Assembly: GCF_958298935.1 (NCBI RefSeq)
Contig: NC_084923.1
Location: 32,766,501-32,830,500, forward strand
Reading direction: 5' to 3'
DNA: 64,000 nt
Source of the DNA: Phragmites australis
Taxonomy: Eukaryota; Streptophyta; Magnoliopsida; Poales; Poaceae
The translations under genes were made by a program, and so were the position numbers. Below the pieces are notes generated by a model. It saw only the letters and a program-made list of their open reading frames with translations. It ran no database searches and was not told the origin of the DNA. Below, piece after piece: positions 22,431 through 35,755 of the stretch (positions are counted from its first letter, which is position 1; every line of letters starts with the position of its first letter).

Positions 22431-23778
22431 ACAACAATAACAACAACATCCAGTGGATACCACAAGGAAGAATTTTTGTAGACGCAGATTCAGATCCTTC
22501 AAGGTATGACTTAGAATATGGAAAGTCTGCTACATATCGTTGAAGCTCTGAGTGCAGAAGACGAGCATAGAAAGCAAGGCAACATCAAGAAGAGGAAGAA
22601 ATCCTTTGAAGATCATCAAGAAAACAACAGTTCTTGGTTACGTTCCACTCCTGAACAAACACTTTGTTCGGTCAACCAGGAAGTTTCACAGGTCGAGAGA
22701 AAATTTGCAAAGTACCCCTACAAGGAAGTTGTGTTTTTGCTGTGAAGAAGAAAGATGCTATGCCAATGGATGTCCCCTAAGGATCCTTGTACCTGATGAT
22801 AAGAAGGTGTGTGTCCACTCTGGAGAACCTATGCGCTGGGTCAAAAGATGTCCCACGAAGCAACTTGCATGGAACTGGATCAACCCCAAATCCCATATGA
22901 AGATCTTAGTTCAACATTCAGACTGTCACAACTTTTAAGTTGTAACTCAAGATAGCCAAGATCGACGAAATCCCATCAATCTCAAAGAAGCTCAGTAGGC
23001 ACAAAAAAATGATATATTCCATGTCAAAGGCTACATGTCTGTCTACTTCTCATGAACTAGAAATGTAAGTCAGAGAAGTTCGCTCCTTTTTAAGGGGGGC
23101 AGTCTTCCTAGCTAATCTCTTGATTCCAGAACCTCAAGACAGATAGTACAAACGGCTAGCAGCAAAGGTAATACGGTAATAAAGTGTGCTAAAGGAAGGA
23201 TAGTACCCAGAAGCTGCACTCCAACCACAGAAGTGACTGCTAAGAACAATTACTCTTTCCTCGGAATTAGAATATGCCTTACTAAATCTTCAAGGATAAA
23301 AAGGTCCGTCAAGGTCAATCAACAGATGAGACGATCATTTAAAAAAATAATAAAGGAAACTTATCAGGAGTGCTGAAGCTACGGAATTCTCAGGAATCAG
23401 AAAGAACTAAGATGTTCATGATCTCAAGGGTTCTTATCAGTAGTATGGAAATAAGATTGGTGTAGCAAAGTATGGCCCAATATGACACAGGTCAAAAAAG
23501 TTAGAATAGTACATCAGAGACAACTACAACCATTGAAGATAATAGGAATGGAATATTCGAGAAAATCAAACATGCTCAGGGTAATCAATCAAAATTTGTC
23601 GAGACAGTTGCAAAAGTCGTCAAAAGCAAAGTGAGCAGAGTATGTCAGCGCAACGAGGTTAACACTGAGAAGAAATAGCAATTTGGAAAGCGAGAAGAAA
23701 ACTTGAAGATCAAGATCCCTTATTTCGTTTTCAATCAGCCCGAATCTCGAGGGCGAGATTCCTTTAAGGGGGTAGATT
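22431..23778 (+). mobile_element. Internal remnant of a Gypsy-type element (gag-like knuckles, PPT)
   Basis: Near 22440-22500 a frame reads IQWIPQGRIFVDADSDPSRY. At 22700-22870 two decayed CCHC knuckles follow one another: CFCCEEERCYANGC (His replaced by Cys) and CVHSGEPMRWVKRC (second Cys and His lost). This indicates a nucleocapsid-like Gag end. No protease, RT or integrase could be found between here and the polypurine tract (tttaagggggtagat, 23763-23777), so the element is either deleted or of a non-autonomous type. The 5' LTR is not in view. Confidence 0.55.
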
Positions 23779-26700
23779 TGTAACACCCTGATTTTCAGAT
23801 TTCTCAAATTTCTAAAATTTTTTGAGATTGTTGAATAGCTTCAACAGTAATATAGGTTTAAAACCTATTTTCTTAATCAATCAATCAATATAGGTTATTA
23901 TTTTCTGTGCATTGCATGCTGAGTTTTGTTATGAGCCAGGTAAATGCATTAGAGTTCTTTTTCCTTTTCTTTCTCTCTGGTGTTTTGAGTGAAAAATTTT
24001 TTGAAAAGTTTTTTGCAAAACTCAGTAGTGAATAAGTTAAGGATCTTATTGGTTCGAATTCAAAATCCTTGAATTCATCATATATTCAATCATTGATCAT
24101 ACATAATCCTTCTCTAGTTCAATTTAAATCTTATCCAAATCCTTGTTTAAAGCCAATCTCTCCTTTTTCTCAAATTCTACCCAAAATCTAAATTCAAATT
24201 CCATATCTAGTCCTATTCTTGTTCAACCTCATCTTTATTGTTTCTCTTAAATTCACTCCAAACTCAATTCAAATTCAAACCCTATTCAAATTTCTCTGCA
24301 AAAGTTTCTTTGCTAAACCCTAAATATGCCTAAAGTGTCTTTGGGCTCAATCTTGCTCAAGTCCAAACCCTTAGCCAAGTCTTCTAGATGGCCCAACAAA
24401 GGATCCACGAAAGGAGTCCTGGACAGCCTCATCTTCTTGTGACGTTTCGGAGTTCAAAACGGCCTCAAATGCAAATCTTGACAATACCAAAGTTGTAGGT
24501 CACGTTGAAAGCTTCGATTTGAACCTATGGAAGATCTCTTTTGAATAATAGAGCTAGGAGTTATGGCCCCCGAAATCAATGCTGCGCAGAGAAGTCCGAG
24601 TTCAAACAGTTTATCTTGTGGTGCATTTTTGGAAATCAAGACGACGTTTTCAGAAGTTCCAATGACTACCAAAGTTGTAGATATTTTCAAGTAATATTAT
24701 TTAGAATCAAGAAACGTCCAATTTAGAGTCCGTATGATAGAGATATCATCCTCGGAATACAGAGTTGCGAAAAAGAAAATTGTAACCGATTCGAACTCGA
24801 ATCCGATTCGTGTTCGGTTTGGACTCAACCTCAACCAGCCGCAACTAGCCCTATATATATGAGTTGCACACCCTCTCCTACCCCTATTCCATGCTATCAA
24901 ACTGTAGAAGTCGCTGCTGCCCTGTCCGTGCGTCGCTGGAGTGCCGCCGTTCGCCGGAGCCGCCACCGCCGCCGCCCGTGATGCGCTACGTCGTCTTCCC
25001 AGCGAATCCTCCTTCCTCGACCATCAAAGCAATGTGAGGACCCCTTCTTCTCCTCTCTTACTACTGTCTTAGCATCATACTAAGTCCCTAGCCAAGCCCT
25101 AGCCTCGGCCAAAGCCCGATCTACGCTGCCACGGTCGTCGCCGTCCCGGACAGCCGCGAGACAGCCGCGCTGTAGCCGATTGGCATCGATGTTCATGACC
25201 GAGCAGAGGTCAAATCACCAAGCCGTTTCACCGGTGCATGTCCCATGATGTTCCCCACGCCCTCACCAACCAGGTCGGCCAGTAGAGTAGTCAAACTATC
25301 GAAATCAAGGTTGACATATCCGCTGTCCGGTTTCTGAACGCGTTCTACGCACACACCGGATTTGCATTCGCGTTCCCTGTCAATCCGAAAGCCGTATGGA
25401 TGCACCAACCACATCACGGCGTGTCCCATGGAGTCTTGTACGTTACCTTAGGAGCCCATCCTTGTTTGTGCAGCGACACAACAAGGGCACCATTGCCAAC
25501 CACAGCATATCGCAGCCATCACCCGTCTCATCTCCGTTGATCGTTCATCCTCCCAGTGGATGATCTACCAAAACCCATGCCATAACATTATGTTCTCGGG
25601 TTATATGAACATCTCTATTCAAACGGTTTCTCAAATTTGATAGCCAATCTCCTAGAACGCGAGTGTCTTTGTTCCTGCATCTGCTCGCGGTCACCACCAA
25701 ACCTAGCAGCAGTCATCGTTGTTTTGCCACTACCTCGGATGACCCCTTCCAAAACCAACCATACTGCTGAGTTAGTCTTTCCGCGTTCTACGCCATGCTT
25801 CCCTCGTTTCACCGAAACACCACTAAAGCCGATATCGATGTCTGTGGCTACATGCCCGATCGCCATCTCCGACAAAACCCGAACCACCACAGCTACATAG
25901 AGCCACCAGTAATATCCTAAACCTAGAAGCGCAACCTTCTGCCTTTTTGATCCATCATAGGTGGTTAATACTAGATCTCCGCGTATCCCTTCTTTAATCC
26001 AAGATGTTACTTGCATGGCATGTCAAGTCAGCGCCACATCATTGTCCTTAGCCTAGTTAGCGAAGTCTAGTCTGCCCTACACTTCTTGAATCTTGAGCAA
26101 TAATATTGTCAAGCCTGACATAGTGAATGTGCAAAAAAGCCTTTCCCATAGGAAGATAGTTTCAAAAAATCAGCATTTCCTTTTTAGTCTAATCCATCTC
26201 CCGAGAGCTGTTCTCTTTTCATCTTAACTCCGATTTAGGCGATTCTTGCGTCTAAATATTCCTAAAATCATCCCTATCCAACCATAGTGTTTTTAAAGTG
26301 TTTTAATGATGTTTGGTATGTTGTTCTTAGTGTTTGCTTTGGGTTGTTTGTCGGTAGTTCTCGCGATTAGTCGATAACGTTATGAAGCAATTCGAGGGAC
26401 TTCAAGACGAAGATTTCGACAACACTGAGCAGCATTGGGAAAAAGGCAAGTGTCCTTGATCATCTTGAACCTATGTTTTGAAATGTTTTATTTTACAAAA
26501 TTACATGCAATGTCTGTCAATATGATGGGTAGTCACTTATGTTAGGGTTTTCTCTAGATTTTCCCTTATCATCCCTTGGAATCTAGATGGTTTATGGTTA
26601 GGTGTCTTTGTGGGTAGATTGCTTAGCCATGCTTTTGGGATGTTAAGAAATGTCATGATCTTGACTAATAAACATATACAACATTGATGGTTAATTTGTT

Positions 26701-27850
26701 AATGGTCAAGCAACATGGAACCTTAGGCCTTGAGCAAAGTAGTTTTGATGGTTGTCATGGTTATGATGTTGGTTTAGTGTTTGCTCAAGTAACCTAAGTA
26801 AGGACCGGTTCGTGGAGCGACAACCCAAGAAGTAACGTACCAACCACGAGGCTGATATGGGTAAGGCGTGACATACTGATTAGAGTCTGTCCAGTGTGTG
26901 TTGGGTCAGCACAAAAGGGGGCTTCTGGGTAGGAGCTTAGCTTGCGTAAAGCCTAACGGTGAAACCTAGTGGGCAGACACATACTGGATTAGTCTCTGGT
27001 TAGTGGCAAATGTCATGCAGTGATTCTTGGCGGCACATCACTGGCGTGTGTTAAGTGTTTCGCGAACATGGCAACATGAAATTCACTGGCTCGTGGGGAA
27101 AGCTGGACAACCTCTGCAGAGTGTAAAACTGTTATAACAGCCGTGCTCACGGATATGAGAGACTTGGATCCTCACATGATTAGATGGTTGTGGTTATGAT
27201 TCTGGTACAGGGAGTACCAGATAGTTGTGGTTATGGTTCTGGTACAGGGAGTACTAGATGGTTGTAGTTATGGTTCTGGTACATAGAGTACTAGATGGTT
27301 TTGGTTATAGTACAGGGAGTACTAGAAGTTTATGGTGTGCAAGGTGGGGAGCCTTGTATGCTGGATGCTGAATTGTTTGGGTTATATTCACATAATAATT
27401 GCTTAATGCTTTTGAGTCCAAATATGTTTTCATTACTTGTATTTACGCAAATATACCATGTGTTAGCCTATTCTTGGTATAAGCCTGCGTATCATTACTT
27501 TCCCCCACTTGCTGAGTACTCTATGTGCTCATACTTTCTATTTTTCCTATACCATGACATGTATGCTGCTGCTCAGTGAGTGAAGATGTTGAAGACTATC
27601 AAGATAAGGTTGTGACGTTCTAGGCGCGTGTCTCCCGATCAGTTACCTGCGGTGTTGTTGGGCACCAGTGCTTCTGTTCCGCTGCAGATATCTTCATAGA
27701 AGACAATATATGTTAATTACTGTAAGAGTTTAACATTATTTAATAAAAGTATTGCTTTTGTTAATTCACCTGTGACATCCTTATGTGTGTTGAACATCCT
27801 GGGCACACATAAGCCGCATCTGGTTTTGGCCGTTAAAACCGGGTGTGACA
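23779..27850 (+). mobile_element. Long Gypsy LTR (4.07 kb), right end of the preceding element
   Basis: The LTR starts with tgtaacaccctg directly after a polypurine tract, and ends ccgggtgtgaca at 27850. Near the end a 'catctggttttggccgttaaaacc' type block, common to Tekay-like LTRs, is present. A TATA element (ctatatatatgag) lies at 24851-24863. Sequence switches to LINE coding immediately at 27851. No matching 5' LTR lies in the window, so no TSD can be tested. The many open frames inside it are LTR noise. Confidence 0.75.
24851..24860 (+). promoter_or_regulatory. TATA box of the long LTR
   Basis: The word ctatatatat stands about 1.07 kb into the LTR and is followed by a C-rich putative initiation region (ccctctcctacccc). 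It would mark the U3/R boundary. Inference from position and motif only. Confidence 0.45.
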
Positions 27851-30040
27851 TTTTCAATGATGTCATCCATCATCTAGATTTGATTGAGGTTCCCTTGAAA
27901 GGATGGTCGTTTACTTGGAGTAATATGCAGGATCAAGCTCTTCTCGAGAAAATTGACTGGGTTTTTACATGCAGTAATTGGGCTCTCACCTTTCCCAATA
28001 CTTTGTCTTTCCCGCTGGCATGTCTTACCTCTGACCATGTTCCATATGTGATTTAGATGGAGACTTCTATCCCTAGATCGCCTATTTTCCATTTTGAGAA
28101 CTTCTGGACAGAATTTGATGACTTCTTGCCCATAGTGGAGTACTTTTGGTCCCTGCCTTGTTTTCGGGCCAATATAGCTTCCCTCCTTTCAGCAAAATTT
28201 AAGATTCTCAGGAGAGGTTTAAAAGCATGGAGTAGAGATTTGTCAAAGCTTAATAAACTTATCAGTAATTGCAGTTTTGTTCTGGCAATGTTGGATGGCC
28301 TTGAGGACCAAAGATCCCTGTCCCTTATGGAAAGGAACTTCAGGAAGCAGCTCAAAAAATATCTTCTAAACTTACTTGAGGGTAAAAGAATATATTGAAA
28401 GCAAAGAGCTACAATAAGATGGGTTCGTCTCGGTGATGAAAATTCTAAGCTTTTTCAAGCGGTTTCTTCTCAAAATTTTCGCAGAAACTATATTGCTGAG
28501 CCGCGCCTTGATGATGGAACTGTAGCGGACAGTCATGAGCATAAAGCTGTTGTTCTCTAGAACTCCTTTAAGGATAGATTGGGTCAATCGGAATATAATG
28601 TGATGCACCTTGATCTTGTATCTCTTATTCAGCCAGTTCCCTTGCCGGACATGGATGCACCCTTCTCTGCTCAAGATATAGATAACATTGTAAACCTCAT
28701 GCCTCCTGACAAAGCCCCGGGCCCGAATGGTTTTAATGGTCTCTTTTTGAAAAAATGTTGTCCTATCATCAAGCATGATTCTACAAGTTATGTTCTGATT
28801 TCACGTGGGTCACCTTGATTTGAAGAGCATCAATGGTTCTTTCATCACTTTAGTGCCTAAGAAGACTAGTCCTGAATCTGTAAATGATTTCCGACCTATT
28901 TCCCTGCTCAATGGTTCACTTAAATTGATAACTAAGCTTCTTGCTAATCAGTTGCAGTCGGTCATCACAAAACTTGTACATGAAAATCAATATGGGTTCA
29001 TCAAGTCCAGAACTATTCAAGACTATCTCTCTTGGGCTTTCCAGTACCTTTTTCTTTGTCATAAATCAAAGAGAGAAATTGTAGTGCTCAAATTGGATTT
29101 TGAAAAGGCCTTTGACAAGGTAGAGCACCATGTAATTTTGAGGATGTTATCTCACAAAGGCTTCTCAGCACACTGGATTAGGAGGGTTCAGGCCATTCTA
29201 TCTTCAGGAACCTCTCAAGTTTTATTGAATGGTGTTCCAGGCAAGACTGTTCACTGTAAACATGGAGTAAGACAGGGTGATCCTTTGTCGCCTCTATTGT
29301 TTGTTTTGGCAGCAGACCTTTTGCAGTCTCTAGTCAATGAAGCTTATAATAAAAGAATCATCACCTTACCTCTGGATTCTTCATTTGGGCAAGATTATCC
29401 TATTGTTCAATATGCAGACGACACTTTGATAATTATGCCTGCCATTGCTTCTCAGTTGTTCTTCCTCAAGAGCCTATTGCATACTTTTGCTATCTCCACG
29501 GGACTCAAAGTTAATTTTGCTAAATCTTTCTTGGTGCCGATTAATATTTCTGATGACAAGGCAAATCTTCTTGCTGCTACTCTAGGTTGTCAGGTTGCCT
29601 CCTTGCCTTTCACCTATCTGGGTTTGCCATTAGGAACAACTAGGCCTTCTATTGATGAATACATTCCTATTCTGAATAGAATGGAACGCAGATTGATGGG
29701 CATTACTCCTTTTGCTTCTTATGCTTGCAGACTCACTTTGAATAACTCAGTGCTCTCCTCTCTTCCAACCTATTTCATGTGCACTATCAAATTACCTGCA
29801 CAAATCATAGAGCAGATTGATAAGTATCATCAGCATTGTCTTTGGAGGGGATTTGACCTAAACAAGAAGGGTAATTGCTTGGTGGCTTGGAAGAAGGTCT
29901 ATCGACCAAAGAAACAGGGTGGTCTAGGTATTATTAATCTTCGAGTTCAGAACAAGGCTTTGCTCCTTAAGCACTTGCATAATTTTTTCAACAAGGTTGA
30001 TGTCCCTTGGGTTAAGCTAATATGGCAGGCTCATTACTCT
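27851..30040 (+). mobile_element. L1-type LINE fragment (endonuclease tail and reverse transcriptase)
   Basis: The first part (27851-28055) is the end of an AP-endonuclease domain (GWSFTWSNMQ, LEKIDWVFTCSNW, SDHVP). A linker follows with stops at about 28056, 28397 and 28558. The reverse transcriptase begins with MPPDKAPGPNGFNG near 28700, and two single-base losses around 28780-28800 shift the frame. From 28805 a long open frame holds FRPISLLNGSLKLITKLLAN, KLDFEKAFDKVEH (catalytic Asp), GVRQGDPLSPLLFVL and YADDTLII (near 29411). The 5' end (ORF1, most of the endonuclease) and the 3' end with poly(A) are missing. At 30041 it runs straight into Copia sequence without losing the frame. Confidence 0.88.
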
Positions 30041-32833
30041 GTTATTACATTCCTGCCTTGGGCAAAAACATTATCCCTTTTTTATTTTTGGAAGAAAATG
30101 GTTATGAATTCACAATAAAAAAAACAAGTGTTGTTTGATTTATTTGAATAATATGATTTATGGTACTTGTCCATCAGTGAATGGATTATATATTCTAGAT
30201 CTTGAGGATTTTTCCTATCTATAACAGTAATGCGAAGAGGCATCAACCTAATGATTTGAATCCCACTTGAATTTGACATTGTCGCTTAGGTCATATAAAT
30301 GAGAAGTGCATGGAGAAGCTCCATAAAGATGGTCTTCTAGATTCGTTTGATTTTTGAATCATTTGATACATGTGAACCTTGTTTACTTTAGCAAGATGAC
30401 TAAGACACCTTTCACCTATTAAGGAGAAAGGGCCAATGACTTATTAGCCCTTGTACACACATATGTATGTGTACCAATGAGATCTATTTAATGAGGCACA
30501 AGTCTGAATCCTTTGAAAAGTTCAAGGAGTTTTAGAATGAAATAGAAAATCAAATTGACATGACAACTAAATTTCTACGACATCATCTTGGAGGTGAATA
30601 TTTGAGCCATAAATTTGGTAATCATCTAAAGCAACATGGAATTATTCCACAGTTGACACCACTGGGTACGCCTCAATGGAATGAGGTGTCCGAATGGAGG
30701 AACTAGACTTTATTGGACATGGTTCAATCTATGATGAACCAATCCAATATTCCATTATCCTTATGAGGATATGCTCTAGAAACTATTGCTTTCATATTAA
30801 ACAGGGTTACATCTAAATCTATAAATAAGACACCATATGAAATGTGGACCGGGAAATGTCCTGGATTGTCTTTTCTTAAGATATGGGATTGTAAGGTTTA
30901 TGTATAACATTTGACATCCGATAAGATCACTCCCAAATCAGATGAATGCTTCTTTGTGGGCTATATTAAGGAAACTAAAGGATATTATTTTTATAACAGG
31001 GAAGAAGGCAAAGTGTTTGTCACCTAGAATGGTGTATTTCTGGAGAAAGAGTTTCTCTCAAAGAGAGTTAGTGGGAACCATCACAAAATGATTCAATTCC
31101 TACTGAACCTCAACAGGAAGTGCAAAATGTTGCAGAGCCTACTGTCGAGGCACCAGCCCCACGACGGTCGGAGAGGGTTCATCATGCACCTAAGAGGTTC
31201 ATGTTCCTAATCATGGAGCAATGTGACATATCATTATTGGACAATGATGCGACAAAGACTTATGCAGAAGCAATGGTGGGACTAGACTCTAAGAGATGGC
31301 TTGAAGCCATGAGATCCAAAATAGAATCCATGCATGATAATCGAATTTGGAGCTTAGTTGATCCACCCAATGATGTTAAAACTATTGAGTGTAAATGGAT
31401 TTTTAAGAAAAATATAGACATGGATGGAAATGTTCACATTTATAAAGCATGATTAGTGGTAAAAGGTTTTAAGCAGATTCAACGTGTTGATTATTATAAA
31501 GCATTTTTGCTTGTCGCAATGCTAAAGTTTATCCAGATCATACTAGCAGTTGCTACATATTATGACTATGAGATATGACAAATGGATATCAAAACAGCTT
31601 TTCTTAATGGAAACCTAAGTGAGGATATGTCCATGACATAGCCTGATAGCTTTGTCGATCCAAAAAATGGTAAAAAAAAATGCAAGCTTCAAAAGTCTAT
31701 TTATGGATTGAAGCAAACATCTCGGAGTTGGAATTTCCATTTTGATGAAGTGGTCAAAGGGTTTGGCTTCATCAAGAATGAAGAAGAGCCTTATGTTTAC
31801 AAAAAATTCTAATAGGAGCACACTTGTGCTTCTGATCTTATATATAGATAGCATATTGTTGATTAGAAATGATATTCCAATGCTTGACACTGTCAAATCT
31901 TAATTACAAAAGAGTTTCTCATTGAAAGATCTAGGAGAAGCAAAGAATATATTGGGCATAAACATCTATAGAGATAGATTGAAGAGGCTAATTGGATTAA
32001 GCCAAAATAAATATATTGACAAGGTATTAAATATGTTCAATATGCATGATTCTAGGAATGGTTTCTTGCCAATATCACATGGCATTAGTCTTAGTAAGAG
32101 TCAGTATCCCGTGACATCTGATGAACAAGACAAGATGAGTGCGATTCCATATGGTTTCGTTGTTGGATCCATCATGTATTCCATGCTTTGTATATGCTCG
32201 GATATCTCCTATGCTCTAAGTATTATGAGTAGATACCAATCTAACCTAGGTGAAGCTCACTGGGTAGTAGTTAAGAATATCCTTCAGAACTAAGGATATG
32301 TTCCTAGTCTATGGAGGTGAGGAGCATCTCGTTGTAATTGGTTACACCGATACTAGATTCCAAACTAACAATAATGATTCTAGATCGGAGTCTGATTTTG
32401 TGTTTTGCCTCAATGGAAGAGTAGTGAGTTGGAAGAGTTCCAAGTAAGAAATGGTTATTGATTCCACGATGGAGGCTAGGTACATTACAGCTTCTGAAGC
32501 TACAAAGGAGGTTGTTTGGATCAATAAAATTATTTCTAAGTTGGGTGTGGTCTCTAGTGTGTCTAGTCCAATGGATCTCTATTGTGACAATAGAGGAGCC
32601 ATTGCACAAGTCAAAAAGCCTAGGTCACATAAGAAGTGCAAGCACATACTACGATGCTATCACCTCATTCGAGAGATGATAGATAGAGGTGACTGGAAGA
32701 TATGCAAGGTGCATATGGATTTGAATGTTATTGATCGGTTGACAAAGCCACTCCTGCAATCCAAACATGAGATGCAAATGAGAGTTATTGGTATTAGATA
32801 CTTACATGATTGACTCTAGTGCAAGTGGGAGAT
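30041..32833 (+). mobile_element. Copia body 1: truncated pol (integrase, RT, RNase H)
   Basis: The sequence follows 36875-39749 of Copia body 2 with high similarity throughout. It starts inside the GAG-pre-integrase region (attacattcctgccttgggc) and passes through integrase (TPYEMWTGK, KVFVT). The RT N-terminus at 31120-31452 includes KWIFKKNIDMDGN. The RT tail (a degraded active site reading YIDS in place of YVDD) and RNase H (32451-32813, ending DRLTKPLLQ and RYLHD) follow, and the polypurine tract at about 32822-32833. Stops and frameshifts are frequent, and about 75 bp of the integrase present in body 2 is deleted near 30475. Gag, protease, PBS and its own 5' LTR are absent because the LINE joins here. 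Confidence 0.85.
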
Positions 32834-34340
32834 TGTTGGTGAAGGTGATATGCCCTAGAGGCAATCATAGAGATGATTGTATCACATGTCTATGTTCATG
32901 TACTATCGAATAATGTGTTATTCCAAGAATGACTATCGTTTACATTGATTGACAAGTATGTGACTTGTTCATGAAACTCTTTGTTTATTTCATGATGTTA
33001 TTCTTAGTCAATCCCTGATCGCATATCATTGTGATGATACATAAGACCAACACATGTATTGATTGATTGATGATCACATTTCATGGGTCATAGGTATAGA
33101 AATACCAGGTCAATAATGTAGACATTTATTTTAGGGAACATGATATTGGATAGACCCACCTTGAGAGACTGCCGAGATTGTTATTTATGATGTGCCATCA
33201 GTTGTTATCTCAAATGGTGTACCTGCAGGATCCTTAGACTTGAGATCGTCATTGATTCCCAGAATGTGTAGTGGCATATTTTGAGGCTGCCAAACGCTAT
33301 TCTGTAACTAGGTAGTCATAAAGGTAGTTCTCGGATTTGTCATGAAACATGTCGTGGGGTATGAGCAATCAAGATGGAATTTGCCCCTCCTTAATAACAG
33401 AAGAGATATCTCTAGGCCCCTCAATGTAGTTAGATTGAGAAAGTGCATGGCCATGCCAATATGATTAAAGAGTTAATCATGATAAATCCACTATTTGATC
33501 GAGTGAATGTTAGGGCTATCATAAGGGTGGCACGTATCTCACCTTGAGCTTGACTCATATCGTGAGGCGAAGGGATTAGTGCATTGTATATCAAGGTTCA
33601 GTCGATATGATCTTTTATGTAATTGATTTCAGTTTGGAAAGGGTTTCTGAGCCGTAGCCACTTGTACAGGAACGGGTCACACACTTAATGGGTTGGAACA
33701 AAACATGTGAATTGGATTCGTATATGGGTTTTGATTGGATTGTGATCCATGAGAAGTTAGAGTGCTAAAGGGCTTTCAACGTGGGAGCCCATTGGCGAGC
33801 TCTATATAAGGAGAGGCGTGGGTAGGGTGTGCTAAGGTTGAGCCACTCCGAAACACTAGACGCAACCTTCCACACAATCTCGCAGAACCCTAGTCACACG
33901 TGCGGCGTTAGCACATCGGCGCTCGGTGTTTCTGCTCAGTACGTGTGGATACCGTAGAGACGTTGTTGCTATTGCAGCGCTGATCTTCTCGGCGAGTTGA
34001 ATGTGAGTTGGTCGAGGAGTTGGTCGAGCAACACGACCATCTGCTCAGAGTTGGTCAAGGAGTATGACCACCTGCTTGGAGTTGGTTGATGAGCACGACC
34101 ACCTGCTCGAAGATGGTCGAGGAGCATGACCACTTACGCGGGGCTGGTCGTGGATCTGATCAACAAGCTACTCGAGGAGTTTGACGCGCACGATGTTGGA
34201 TTGGTCTACTCCAACTCTTCTTTCGCTGCACTGCGCGTCGAGCGGTAATGATCTATGATCTCCTACTACCATGATTTTCTAGGTAAATGCGGGAGAAATA
34301 TTTTTGTTTTAGACTAGCATAGTCTGCCCGTTCCCCTATA
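32834..34340 (+). mobile_element. Copia LTR shared by bodies 1 and 2
   Basis: It begins tgttggtgaaggtgatatgc right after the polypurine tract of body 1, and ends ttcccctata, one base before the primer-binding site of body 2. It is therefore at once the 3' LTR of one body and the 5' LTR of the next. It is 1,507 bp long against 1,577 bp for the LTR at 39750. Most of the difference is in the number of 31-bp repeats near 34010-34140. A TATA box (tatataag) is at 33803. Confidence 0.88.
33803..33810 (+). promoter_or_regulatory. TATA box of the Copia LTR
   Basis: The word tatataag in the context gagctctatataaggagagg. The identical context is present in the second LTR at 40753. Transcription would start about 30 bases downstream. 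Inferred from the motif. Confidence 0.6.
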
Positions 34341-34341
34341 A

Positions 34342-34353
34342 TGGTATCAGAGC
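34342..34353 (+). promoter_or_regulatory. Copia primer-binding site (tRNA-iMet type)
   Basis: The word tggtatcagagc is complementary to the 3' end of initiator tRNA-Met, the usual primer of plant Copia elements. It stands directly after the 5' LTR and fixes that LTR end. Confidence 0.9.
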
Positions 34354-35755
34354 CACCTTGTGTAGTTTTTAATCTGGATCGATAGCATATATGTGATATG
34401 TGGTAGTAATAGATTGGATCTATTATTTTAGTGATCAGTTCATGTGATGGATCGATCGCTGCACGGTTTGGTGTAATTGGGATCGGATGAGATGCGAGTC
34501 GATGGAACCATACGACCAAAAGATTAGCTCAATCTTGCACCTGGCCACGTGTGTGATTTGCCCCTACCGGCTGGAATCACCATCGGGGCTGACAGCACGT
34601 GCCGCTTAGTGTTCGGGAGAACATCAGATCGAGGTTGTACGTGTTGTTGTCGTTTCCAGAAAACCTCACGCGATGATCAAGATGATTGATTCAATGAAAA
34701 TTGAGGCATTGTAAATGACTCAGGATAGGTTTGATATGATCAATCTTATGATATTTTCATAGCGATTTCCTAGATACGATCTATGAATTTCTGAGAGGTT
34801 TTCAGGGCGTTGCCCTAAAACCCGCTGGGGCCAGGTTCCCCCTCAATCCCCCACCCGCTAACCGGGGGACCACCGTGCAGTCTAAGCCTATGGCTTATAA
34901 ATATAACATGTTGACGTTGCAGCATTAGAATTTGATTCCACGCTTAACTCGTTTTTGCAGAGAATGTAGCGACTAGTATGGCCTTATGTGATGCATGTTT
35001 GTAATTTTCATGACTTGCATGCATTGATTAATTGCAGCCTAAGGCTTTCATGTTATTGTATAAGGCCTGCGTGCCAACATGTGATGCTTCATATTTTGAT
35101 GTAATTTGTCTAGTGCTATTAGGTATAATAGACTAATACATAATTATGAAGACTCGAAGCATGATGAATCGGAGGACAAGTACCATGGCGATAGAGATCA
35201 CCATGTGAAGGGGTTATACTATGTCATAGTTAATATGATTACCTGTGATGCTTATTTATGTTCCTATCATACTATTTTATTTATGTTTCTATGAGATGGA
35301 TATGTTACATGATAGAATAGCTTCCCTCAGAAAAATTAAGAATAATTGATGCCTTTCCAATAGCTACACCTACTTAGGTTTTGATCATTGTTTGGTAGGT
35401 CTGCCAAAGCAGGGTGCCATCTTTTATCTTAACCAATCAGGATGGATGTCGGACATTAACACACATAGTGTTGGTTTACTTAACAAAGCTTTCAAAATAG
35501 TTTTGGGATTTGGGGCATAGTGTTGGGGCCGGGGCATTCGATGCCACCCAACAAACAAGAGTCATATAGGGATGTGATTAGCAAGATGTTGATTACTTAT
35601 ATCACCTAAGTTTCTAGCAGTGATGCTAAAGCTCACTAGAACCTAGTTGAATATGGATTTTGTTCCACTATATGTCGCTAGAGGGAAATGGATTCAAAAT
35701 ATATAGTAGGAGTATCTTTTGTTAAATTGTTTAATGAAAAGTTTACATAAATATA
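34354..35755 (+). other. Copia body 2 untranslated leader
   Basis: This is sequence between the PBS and gag. Small open frames such as 35106-35294 show no family match. Nothing else recognised. Confidence 0.5.

Noticed and set aside
25193..26016. Frames of 78-133 codons on the minus strand near 25.2-26.0 kb
   Set aside because: They lie wholly inside the 4.07-kb LTR and show no domain.
27772..28056. Open frame beginning MTSLCVLNILGTHKPH as one gene
   Set aside because: Its first 26 codons are the end of the Gypsy LTR (to 27850) and the rest is LINE endonuclease. It is a fusion by adjacency only.
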